This document shows positions 1 to 5,364 of a DNA stretch of 5,364 nucleotides, one piece after another. Both the position numbers and the translations under genes were made by a program. Under the pieces are notes generated by a model. That model was not told the origin of the DNA. It searched no databases and saw only the letters and a program-made list of their open reading frames with translations. Source of the DNA: Clostridia bacterium (GTDB lineage: Bacteria; Bacillota_A; Clostridia; TANB77; CAG-508); assembly GCA_017621295.1 (NCBI GenBank), contig JAGATI010000113.1:1-5364 (forward strand), in the 5' to 3' direction. Numbering within the stretch: the stretch's first letter is position 1; every line of letters starts with the position of its first letter.

Positions 1-33
1 AAAAATTATTTTTTACTTTTGTATCTTTTTTGC

Positions 34-958
34 TCACTTTATTCCCTCCAAAATAATTTTTATATTATTTTGTTTATTTTCTAGTCCATCTAACCATATT
101 ATATTTTCATTTCTTTTAAACCAAGTTATTTGTCTTTTTGCATATCTTCTTGATTCACGTTTTATTTTTTCTATCATTTCATCTTTACTAATTTCACCTT
201 TTAAGTATTCATACACTTCTTTATATCCCAATGCTTGCATAGCAGTTGGGTATCCATTTTCATATTTTTTAACTATATTTTCTACCTCTTGCACTAATCC
301 TTGTTTCAGCATTATATCTACTCTTAAGTTGATTCTTTCATATAGTTTTTCTCTTTCCATATTAATACCAAATACTTTAAAATCATATGGATTTTCATTT
401 TTTCTTGATTCTATTTCTTGCTCTGTTTTTGTTTTTCCAGTTGCATTATATATTTCAAGTACTCTAAATATTCTTTTTTTATCATTCTTGCTTATTTTTT
501 TCATTGCTTCTGGGTCTATCCCGCATTGCTTTATCATATAAATATTCTAAGCCTTCTTTTTCCATCAGATGCTCTAGGCTATTTCTATACTCTAAATCAA
601 TTTGGATTTCATCATATTCTACCCAATTTACTAATGAATCTACATATAGTCCAGTTCCTCCAACTATAATTGGGCATTTTCCTTTTTCTAGCACTTCCTC
701 TATCTTTTTTATTGCATCTTTTTTATATCTTGCAACACTATATCTTTCTTCTGGAGATACATATCCAATTAGATGATGTTTAACACATTCCATTTCTTTT
801 TTACTTGGCTTTGCAGTTCCAATATCCATATCTTTATATATTTGCATAGAATCTGCCGATATAATTTCTCCATTTATTTTTTTTGCAAGTTCTATAGAAA
901 GCGCTGTTTTTCCTGATGCTGTAGGACCACATATAACTATATTTTTTGGTTTTATCAT
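34..958 (-). CDS. miaA: tRNA dimethylallyltransferase MiaA, with an internal +1 frame change
   Basis: MiaA transfers a dimethylallyl group from DMAPP to N6 of A37 in tRNAs that read UNN codons, giving i6A37, in the cytoplasm. Seen in the sequence: P-loop GPTASGKT (residues 11-18), DSMQIY (36-41), a GTAKPS segment near 47-52 and GGTGLY (100-105). After the frame change come IDPEAMKKIS, NDKKRIFRVLEIY, ATGKT, the ALGYKEV stretch and the RRYAKRQITWFKR block, all typical of the family. The ATG at 958 has an AAAAGGAAAG ribosome binding site 8 bases upstream. The stop is TGA at 34-36. The first frame runs through codon 146 (CGG) and would end 12 codons later at a TGA. Shifting +1 at 520-523 continues into the conserved C-terminal half, giving 307 residues, the usual family length. 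It lies downstream of mutL, the usual Firmicutes order. Function is sure; whether the frame change is recoding, mutation or sequencing error is open. Confidence 0.93.
520..523 (-). other. +1 frameshift site CGG-G in miaA
   Basis: On the coding strand the local reading is GCA ATG CGG G ATA GAC CCA. Frame 0 reads CGG GAT AGA and leaves the family sequence. Dropping one base gives ATA GAC CCA GAA (IDPE), the conserved MiaA segment. Exactly one residue then sits between M145 and that segment, as expected from other MiaA proteins. Either CGGG is read as one Arg, or C is skipped and GGG is read as Gly. The codon is number 146. Confidence 0.9.
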
Positions 959-966
959 TTTAAAAT

Positions 967-976
967 CTTTCCTTTT
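967..976 (-). promoter_or_regulatory. Ribosome binding site of miaA
   Basis: AAAAGGAAAG on the minus strand ends 8 bases before the ATG at 958. It supports that start and shows that translation of miaA begins independently of mutL. Confidence 0.7.
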
Positions 977-1058
977 ATTATTATTTTATTACCAATCATC
1001 ATTATTTAGCTATACAACATTTACTAGTTACAGTTAAGTTAGAAAATTTTTCTATTTT

Positions 1059-1082
1059 AAAAATGCTTTTAAAGACATTTTT
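1059..1082 (-). terminator. Weak AT-rich hairpin between mutL and miaA
   Basis: A perfect 7-bp inverted repeat, AAAAATG with CATTTTT, can extend inward by a CTT/AAG pairing past one bulged base. On the minus strand it is followed by T and A residues. It lies about 110 bases after the mutL stop and could act as a weak terminator or RNA-processing structure. The stem is nearly all A-T, so it may also be compositional chance. The rest of the 959-1190 gap shows no gene and no convincing promoter to me. Confidence 0.3.
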
Positions 1083-1190
1083 ATAAAAAATTGGACTTTC
1101 TATACATCAAACAAATCAATAATTAAAATCATTACTGAACCGAAACTATTTCCTAGGCACAAATTTAATATTTAAGCTGATTTGGTAATA

Positions 1191-3519
1191 TTATCTTCTA
1201 GAAAACTTCTTTTCTATATCTATCTTTGACATTTTTATCGCTGTAGGTCTGCCATGTGGACAAGTAAAAGGATTTGGTAATAATAACAATTCTTTCATTA
1301 AATTATCTACCTCTTCTTTTGTTAAAGCCATATTAGCTTTAACTGCTGATTTGCATGCAAGTGTTGCAATAAATTTCTCCTCTATTTCTTGTTTTGCAGT
1401 CCTTGCTACAGTATTAATTTCATCAAGTGTTTCTAAAAATAATTCTTTAGTCTCTAAATCTATACATATATTAGGAACTCCAGAAATTTTTATAGTATTT
1501 TCTCCAAATTCCTCTAAAGTAAATCCTGCTTTTTCAAATAGCTTCATATTATCTTTAGCAATTCCCATTTCTTTATGTGTTAATGTAATTATATCTGGTA
1601 ATAACATTAACTGAGATTCCTTTGGACCATCTGAATAATAATTTTTCTTAATTTTCTCATACATAATTCTTTCATGTGCAGCATGTTGATCTATAATGTA
1701 CATTTCTTTATCCATTTCGATTATTATATATGTTGAAAATGCAATTCCCACAAATTTATAATTAGGAATATTATAATAACTGCTATTTGTAAATATGCTG
1801 ATGTTTTCTTTTGGAACTGAAACACTTAAATCTCCAATTTTATATCCTTCGTCTTCTTCCTTTACTTGTGATTCTGCATTTGGCAATTTTCCAAACATTT
1901 TAGTGTACATTTCTTCGAAGTTTTTATCATCTATATCTATTTTATTTTCTTCAAGATTATTTATCTTTTCTATAATCTTCTTTATATTTTCTTGATTAAT
2001 CTCTTGATTATTTTTCTTAGTAATTTCGTTATTTAATTCATTACTTTCTTGTCCAATTTTAGGTTCTTGCATGCTAATATTATTCTCTTGTATATTTTCT
2101 TCTATTTTGTTAGAGCCATTAGTTATTGTCTGTGTCTGTTTTATATCATTTTGATTATCTTTTATTTCTTCGTTATTTATACTATTTTGTAATTCTTTTG
2201 TATCTCCATTATTTCCACTTTTTTGAATTTCCTCTTTTTCGTTTATTGTATTTTCTGTATTTTTTGTTACAAAATCAGAACCATCTATTTTGTTTTTTTC
2301 TTGACTACTAAATTTATTATTATACAATTCTTCTATTAGATTATTTTGTGTATTATTTCGATTTTCCACTGAATTATTACTAATTATTTTTTTAAATAAA
2401 GCTCCAAAAGTAGGATTTATGCTTTCTAATTTTTCAATACTACTTTTTTCTTCCATTTGACTTGTAGAATTTTCCTCTTGTTTCTTGCCTGCATCGTATT
2501 CAGATGTTTTTTCTGTTTCTTTTACCAAATCTGAATTTAATAAAGTTTCTTTTATAGCATGATATACTGCCTTAAAAACTTTGCTCTCTTCTTCAAATCT
2601 TACTTCTAATTTTGCGGGATGAACATTAACATCTACTTTATGTGGATCTATTTCTAGATTTAATATTAAAAATCCATATTTACCTATTGTTAACATTCCC
2701 TTAAATCCTTGTTCTGCACTACTTGTTAATGCTTTATCTTTTATAAATCTCTTATTAACAAAAAATAGCTGATTAGATCTATTAGAGCGTGCAATTACTG
2801 GTTTACCAATTACTCCTGTAATTTTAATATCATCATATACATAATCTACATTTAATATATTCTCTGCAATATCTTTACCATATATATTATATATAACACT
2901 TTTACTATCACCATTTCCATTAGTTCCGAATTATTGTTTTACCAGAACTTATTAACTTTATTGCAATATTAGGATTTACAAGAGCAATTCTTGTAACTGC
3001 ATCTTCTATATATCCAGCTTCTGTAAAATCCTTCTTTAAAAATTTGTATCTAACTGGTGTATTAAAAAATAAATTTTCAACTGTTATAGTAGTTCCTTTA
3101 GGGCATCCTATTTCTTCTTTACTTATTATTTTTCCACCCTCTACTATTATTTTATATCCAATACTTGCATCTTCTGTCTTTGATGTTAATTCAACTCTAG
3201 CAATAGCTGCAATACTTGCCAAAGCTTCTCCTCTAAACCCCATAGACTTTACTGTTTCTAAATCCTCTGCTTTTCTTATTTTACTTGTTGCATGTCTCTC
3301 AAATGCAATTTCCATATCGTCTGGCATAAATCCTTTTCCATTATCTGTTATTCTTATATAAGAAATTCCACCATTTCTTGTTTCTATTGATATATTGGTT
3401 GCACCTGCATCAATTGAATTTTCTACCAATTCTTTAACTACTGAAGCTGGTCTTTCAATAACTTCACCAGCTGCTATTTTATTTATTGTTAAATCATCTA
3501 ATAATACTATATTCCCCAT
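1191..3519 (-). CDS. mutL: DNA mismatch repair protein MutL (endonuclease type), with an internal +1 frame change
   Basis: MutL is the GHKL ATPase that couples MutS mismatch recognition to strand nicking. The N-terminal ATPase domain shows ELVENSIDAGA (30-40), DNGKG (59-63), RHATSK (75-80), GFRGEAL (94-100) and the NLFFNTPVRYKFL segment (149-161). After the frame change follow the NGNGD segment, FFVNKR, and the VNVHPAKLEVRF segment near 297-308. The C-terminal domain has DQHAAHERIMYE (about 610-621), ACKSAV (about 721-726) and CPHGRPT (about 753-759), the metal-binding set of MutL endonucleases in bacteria without MutH. A linker of about 245 residues, rich in Asn, Glu, Lys and Gln, joins the two and makes the 775-residue protein longer than usual. 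ATG at 3519 follows GGAGG with 6 bases between. Frame 0 stops at TAA one codon after CGG codon 198; a +1 shift restores everything. No mutS is present upstream; the neighbour is divergent. Identity is certain; the reading mechanism is not. Confidence 0.94.
2925..2928 (-). other. +1 frameshift site CGG-A in mutL
   Basis: On the coding strand the local reading is ATA ATT CGG A ACT AAT GGA. Frame 0 reads CGG AAC TAA and terminates at once. Moving one base forward gives ACT AAT GGA AAT GGT (TNGNG), matching the conserved loop at the start of the second MutL domain. The new frame stays open to the true stop at 1191. One residue, Arg if CGGA is read whole or Gly if C is skipped, fits the family spacing. 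The codon is number 198. Confidence 0.9.
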
Positions 3520-3525
3520 TTCGTG

Positions 3526-3530
3526 CCTCC
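3526..3530 (-). promoter_or_regulatory. Ribosome binding site of mutL
   Basis: GGAGG on the minus strand lies 6 bases before the ATG at 3519, a near-ideal Shine-Dalgarno sequence. It fixes the start, which also begins the conserved N-terminal helix leading into LTINKIAAGEVIERP. Confidence 0.85.
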
Positions 3531-3583
3531 AAACTTCATCTATCTAAACTTTATTAATGTTTAATAATCTTATTTTTTTATTT

Positions 3584-3725
3584 TAGTTTATTTATAATTA
3601 ATAGTTCCATTTCTTTTTTAGTTAATTTTATAGTTAATGGTTCCATTTCCCTTTTTAGTTAATTTTAATTTAATAATTCCACTCTTTTAATTTTTTTATA
3701 GTTAATAGTTCTATTCCTTTATTTT
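3584..3725. repeat. Degenerate tandem repeat, about 36 bp, four copies
   Basis: The core AGTTCCATTTC and its variants recur with TTCCAT at 3605 and 3641, TTCCAC at 3677 and TTCTAT at 3709, a spacing of 36, 36 and 32 bases. The flanks are related (GTTAATTTTATAGTTAAT type). Copies 1 and 2 are the most alike; copies 3 and 4 have diverged. The copies abut without unique spacers, so this is not a CRISPR array. It sits in the upstream region shared by mutL and the divergent small genes, where it could bind a regulator, bend DNA or simply be slippage-born sequence. Confidence 0.7.
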
Positions 3726-3736
3726 ATATTCTAAAC

Positions 3737-3786
3737 ATCACTTGAAATATTAAGTGATATCTTAGTCTTTTTGAAATTATATCACT
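3737..3786. repeat. Dyad with two alternative pairings
   Basis: ATCACTT (3737-3743) is the reverse complement of AAGTGAT (3752-3758), giving a 7-bp stem with an 8-base loop. A second copy, ATCACT (3781-3786), can instead pair with AGTGAT (3753-3758). The middle segment therefore has two possible partners. This could be an operator with three half-sites or a switchable leader structure. No protein or ligand can be named from sequence alone. Confidence 0.4.
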
Positions 3787-3852
3787 AAATTATTCTCTTT
3801 GTACAGATTATTTCATACTTTTTTAATTTTATCAATATGCTTTTTTAAGAAA

Positions 3853-3892
3853 TGTAACACTTTTTAGTTTTTAGAATAATATATATCATACT
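3853..3892 (+). promoter_or_regulatory. Candidate promoter of the cysteine-rich gene pair
   Basis: Two readings are possible. TGTAAC (3853-3858) and TAATAT (3877-3882), 18 bases apart, make a modest sigma-A type promoter. Alternatively CATACT (3887-3892) resembles the CATACA -10 element of the sporulation mother-cell factor SigE, although I do not see a good matching -35. A second CATACT lies at 3814-3819. The sequence is too AT-rich to decide. Confidence 0.25.
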
Positions 3893-3932
3893 AAAGAACA
3901 AGAAAAAAACATTCTTTATAGGAGGTAGTAAT

Positions 3933-4055
3933 ATGGGAATTTGTTGTAACAATGGTAATAGTGAAGTTTTATGGTTCATTATTCTATTCTTACTACTTTT
4001 CTGCAGCTGTGGTAACAGAGGATGCGATAATAACGACTGTGGATGCGGTTGCTAA
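3933..4055 (+). CDS. Small cysteine-rich single-span membrane protein (40 aa), first of a pair
   Basis: A 40-codon gene starting at ATG 3933, with a strong AGGAGGT site at 3920-3926 six bases upstream, and ending at TAA 4053-4055. Seen in it: a short polar N-terminus containing Cys-Cys, a hydrophobic stretch of about 15 residues (VLWFIILFLLLFC) that can span a membrane, then a tail with alternating Cys and Gly ending in CGCGC. There are nine Cys in total. It has no cleavable signal peptide pattern. It resembles short high-cysteine proteins annotated in Clostridia under names such as chorion class high-cysteine HCB protein, and in general plan the tiny YjcZ-type spore proteins of Bacillus; this is from memory, not a search. 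A spore-coat or envelope role is possible but unproven. The second gene of the pair follows after 72 bases. Confidence 0.82.
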   Translation: MGICCNNGNSEVLWFIILFLLLFCSCGNRGCDNNDCGCGC

Positions 4056-4127
4056 AAAACACTTCTTAGCCTAAAAGAAAAGTAGAACTAAAGAAAGTTT
4101 TGTACATTTTGAAAGGGGGGAATTTCT

Positions 4128-4253
4128 ATGCCAGAAAATAGAGGTTGCGGATGCGGATGTGGATTCGGATTTGGAGATGATTGTATTTGGATAATAATCG
4201 TTTTAATATTAATCTGCTGTTGTTGTGGTGGAAATAGAGGTGGTTGTTGCTAA
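4128..4253 (+). CDS. Small cysteine-rich single-span membrane protein (41 aa), second of a pair
   Basis: A 41-codon gene from ATG 4128 to TAA 4251-4253, preceded by an AAAGGGGGG ribosome binding site about 7 bases upstream. The N-terminal half is a Gly-Cys and Gly-Phe repeat (GCGCGCGFGFG). A hydrophobic span follows (CIWIIIVLILI), then a CCCC run and a Gly-rich tail ending GGCC. There are ten Cys. Its plan, Cys/Gly block, one membrane span, Cys-rich tail, matches the gene just upstream, though the two are not close copies, so they are probably related by ancient duplication and transcribed together. Metal binding or disulfide cross-linking in the spore or cell envelope is a reasonable inference, no more. 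No promoter of its own was seen. Confidence 0.82.
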   Translation: MPENRGCGCGCGFGFGDDCIWIIIVLILICCCCGGNRGGCC

Positions 4254-4329
4254 AAGATCAGCAGACAATTTGCCTGATTTCTAAATATTAAATTTAAATA
4301 GTTATCTTTATAGTATAATATTTAATAAT

Positions 4330-4390
4330 AAAGCACTTGATATTAGTATCATACAAATCTATATATGATACTAATTAGTGCTTTTTATTT
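4330..4390 (+). terminator. Strong terminator hairpin after the cysteine-rich genes
   Basis: AAAGCACT (4330-4337) pairs with AGTGCTTT (4377-4384). Inside it ATTAGTATCATA (4342-4353) pairs perfectly with TATGATACTAAT (4364-4375) around a 10-base loop, with a small asymmetric bulge between the two stems. TTATTTTG follows. This is 20 bp of stem with a U-rich tail, suited to end plus-strand transcription. Confidence 0.7.
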
Positions 4391-4462
4391 TGCTTACTAA
4401 TCTATTTGTTTTGTATTTTTTGTAAATAAACTCATAATAAGTCATCTAAAATTGCATTATAA

Positions 4463-4502
4463 AAATCGTAGAAAAGTTGAAATATCAACATTTATACGAT
4501 TT
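4463..4502. terminator. Bidirectional terminator candidate between convergent genes
   Basis: AAATCGTA (4463-4470) pairs with TACGATTT (4495-4502). Inside, AAA pairs with TTT between single mismatches, and GTTGA pairs with TCAAC around the tetraloop AATA. ATTTTTT follows on the plus strand and TTTTTATAAT on the minus strand. It could end the minus-strand acetyltransferase transcript, whose last stop is 4632, as well as residual plus-strand transcription. Confidence 0.5.
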
Positions 4503-4550
4503 ATTTTTTGGTTCTTTTGTTATAGTTATCTACAACTTGGAATTCGTAAC

Positions 4551-4570
4551 GATTGATACAAATATCAATC
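4551..4570. repeat. Short perfect hairpin, 8-bp stem
   Basis: GATTGATA (4551-4558) and TATCAATC (4563-4570) flank the loop CAAA. The plus-strand continuation is AGTTTTATATT, a poor T-run, and the minus side has none. It lies about 60 bases beyond the acetyltransferase stop and may stabilise that mRNA end or be an operator-like palindrome. Confidence 0.4.
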
Positions 4571-4631
4571 AGTTTTATATTAATAATTTAGCATATGTTT
4601 TTGGATTTGGCAAGATGTGATTTTGAATAAT

Positions 4632-5045
4632 TTATTTTTTTATCCATAAATACATTCCAGTTATAACATCTGGCTTATATTTAAAACCTGCTCTTTTATA
4701 AAACTCCTCATTACCTGCAGTAGGTGTTAATTCTATTTGCATCTTTTCACCTTCTTTAACACCATCTTCAATTAATCTTTTTAGTTCATTTACTATTTTT
4801 AATCCTATTCCTTTCCCTTGGAATTCTGGTTTAACACATACATCACTTAACATGCAAACAATACTATAATCTCCAACTACTCTTCCTATTCCTGCTAGTT
4901 CACCATTAACTATTGCCTTTACCATATACATTGTATTATTTAATGCTCTATTTATTTGTTCTTCTGAATATGTCTTCCATCCAACTGATTCAACAACTTC
5001 AAGAAATTCTTCAGCAGAAATTGAATATTCTAATTTTATATCCAT
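4632..5045 (-). CDS. GNAT family N-acetyltransferase
   Basis: A 137-residue single-domain acetyltransferase expected to move an acetyl group from acetyl-CoA to an amine; the substrate cannot be told. The acetyl-CoA pyrophosphate loop is V-KPEFQGKGIG (residues 71-81), following the beta strand MLSDVCV. EFYKRAGF (114-121) is the usual motif B helix and turn near the end. The length is normal for the family. I chose ATG 5045 because GGAGGA (5056-5061) lies 10 bases upstream. The earlier in-frame ATG at 5063 overlaps that site and has no ribosome binding site of its own; it would add six residues (MEEDKF). The stop is TAA at 4632-4634. It follows another acetyltransferase gene by 42 bases on the same strand, so the two are probably co-transcribed. 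Confidence 0.88.
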   Translation of the reverse strand: MDIKLEYSISAEEFLEVVESVGWKTYSEEQINRALNNTMYMVKAIVNGELAGIGRVVGDYSIVCMLSDVCVKPEFQGKGIGLKIVNELKRLIEDGVKEGEKMQIELTPTAGNEEFYKRAGFKYKPDVITGMYLWIKK

Positions 5046-5055
5046 AAATTTATCT

Positions 5056-5061
5056 TCCTCC
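5056..5061 (-). promoter_or_regulatory. Ribosome binding site that decides the acetyltransferase start
   Basis: GGAGGA on the minus strand lies 10 bases before ATG 5045. It overlaps the ATG at 5063, which argues against that upstream start. Confidence 0.6.
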
Positions 5062-5087
5062 ATATATTTTTATTACAAAATAACCCA

Positions 5088-5364
5088 TTACTTATTTTGA
5101 TTATATTCAACAAAATCTTCCTTTAACAAACCTGTTACGCATTCATCAACATATTCATTAGTTGCTAAACACAAGAATTTTTTTCTTCTAATGCCTTCAT
5201 CTTTATATCCTAATTTTAATTGCATTTTTCTTGATTTCTCATTACCAGTAAAATATCCATTCTCTATTCTTCTTAAACCCAACACTTCAAAACAATACTT
5301 TATTCTGCAACTGAACGCCTCTGTTCCATATCCGTTTTTCTGATATTTTTCATTAATTTGATTT
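5088..5364 (-). CDS. GNAT family N-acetyltransferase, RimJ/RimL-like, N-terminus outside the window
   Basis: The reading frame is open from the window edge (5364) to TAA at 5088-5090, giving the C-terminal 90 or so residues of a longer protein. It contains YQKNGYGTEA, the acetyl-CoA binding loop. The GLRRIENGYFTGNEKSRKMQ stretch follows, with the Asn-x-x-Ser pattern of RimJ/RimL-type (Acetyltransf_3) enzymes, then LKLGYKDEG. These enzymes acetylate protein N-termini or small amines; the substrate here is unknown. A GTG at 5285 could be taken for a start, but the conserved GYGTEA loop lies upstream of it in the same frame, so it is internal. It is followed after 42 bases by the second acetyltransferase gene. 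Confidence 0.85.
   Translation of the reverse strand, partial: NQINEKYQKNGYGTEAFSCRIKYCFEVLGLRRIENGYFTGNEKSRKMQLKLGYKDEGIRRKKFLCLATNEYVDECVTGLLKEDFVEYNQNK

Larger units (their letters stand above)
4254..4631. other. Gene-free region with three hairpins
   Basis: Between the end of the cysteine-rich pair and the convergent acetyltransferase genes I find no supportable gene. The stretch holds a strong terminator-like hairpin (4330-4384), an extended imperfect hairpin (4463-4502) and a short perfect hairpin (4551-4570). A weak pairing of ATCA...TGAT just after the stop at 4253 was also seen but has no T-run. Confidence 0.6.

Noticed and set aside
520..523. Classical P-site slippage on a repetitive heptamer as a shared mechanism
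   Set aside because: CGG could re-pair partly on GGG in miaA but not on GGA in mutL, and the two sites share no upstream Shine-Dalgarno-like stimulator or common context beyond the codon, so simple slippage does not explain both.
34..537. The C-terminal part of MiaA as a separate gene starting at ATG 537
   Set aside because: Its first residues (MIKQCG) are not MiaA-like while the overlapping frame is. The conserved match begins at IDPE exactly after the CGG site, and no good ribosome binding site precedes the ATG.
2126..2311. Plus-strand open frames opposite mutL and miaA as genes
   Set aside because: They lie antisense to clearly conserved coding sequence, have no convincing ribosome binding sites, and encode Phe/Ser/Leu-rich text that arises from the AT-rich complement.
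1191..2696. The C-terminal part of MutL as a separate gene starting at ATG 2696
   Set aside because: The same frame is open upstream and encodes conserved MutL sequence (TNGNG to EQGFKG) back to the frame change at 2925, so the ATG is internal. AAGGGA abuts it directly, and an AAGGA about 9 bases upstream is only a chance-level match.
2917..2925. Stop-codon readthrough or selenocysteine-type recoding in mutL
   Set aside because: The stop is TAA and the conserved sequence continues in a different frame, so readthrough would not restore the protein.
3584..3725. CRISPR array
   Set aside because: The repeat copies are contiguous, degenerate and lack unique spacers of even length; no cas gene is nearby.
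5088..5285. A complete 65-residue protein starting at GTG 5285
   Set aside because: The frame stays open to the window edge and includes the acetyl-CoA loop NGYGTEA upstream, so the gene is a larger acetyltransferase cut by the window.

Overview
The window looks like a very AT-rich member of the Firmicutes, most likely an anaerobic Clostridia-type bacterium. This rests on base composition, near-exclusive use of AGA for arginine, strong GGAGG-type ribosome binding sites, the mutL-miaA gene order and two tiny cysteine-rich membrane proteins of a kind seen in Clostridia. TGA acts as an ordinary stop (end of miaA). No rRNA, tRNA, CRISPR array or insertion sequence was seen.

Layout. Minus strand, 34-3519: miaA (tRNA A37 dimethylallyltransferase) lies downstream of mutL (mismatch-repair ATPase/endonuclease), separated by about 230 bp. 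A 413-bp divergent intergenic region (3520-3932) holds a degenerate 36-bp tandem repeat, a dyad with two possible pairings and candidate promoters. Plus strand, 3933-4253: two 40-41 residue Cys/Gly-rich single-span membrane proteins in tandem. A 378-bp gene-free stretch (4254-4631) carries three hairpins, at least one a convincing terminator. Minus strand, 4632-5364: two GNAT-family N-acetyltransferases, the upstream one cut by the window edge.

The main result is that both housekeeping genes, mutL and miaA, are interrupted by a single +1 frame change, and in each case the change falls exactly on an in-frame CGG codon (CGG-A in mutL, CGG-G in miaA). Reading four bases there, or skipping one, restores full-length proteins (775 and 307 residues) with all catalytic motifs on both sides and no missing or extra residue relative to the family as I recall it. 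By hand scan these are the only two in-frame CGG codons in any gene of the window; arginine is otherwise AGA, with single AGG, CGT, CGC and CGA codons. Chance indels or assembly errors would not be expected to pick the same rare codon twice. This suggests that CGG is not read as a normal triplet here, either through quadruplet (CGGN) decoding or +1 shifting at an unassigned or hungry CGG codon. Sequencing error and real gene decay remain alternatives that need raw reads, related genomes, the tRNA set and proteomics to exclude.
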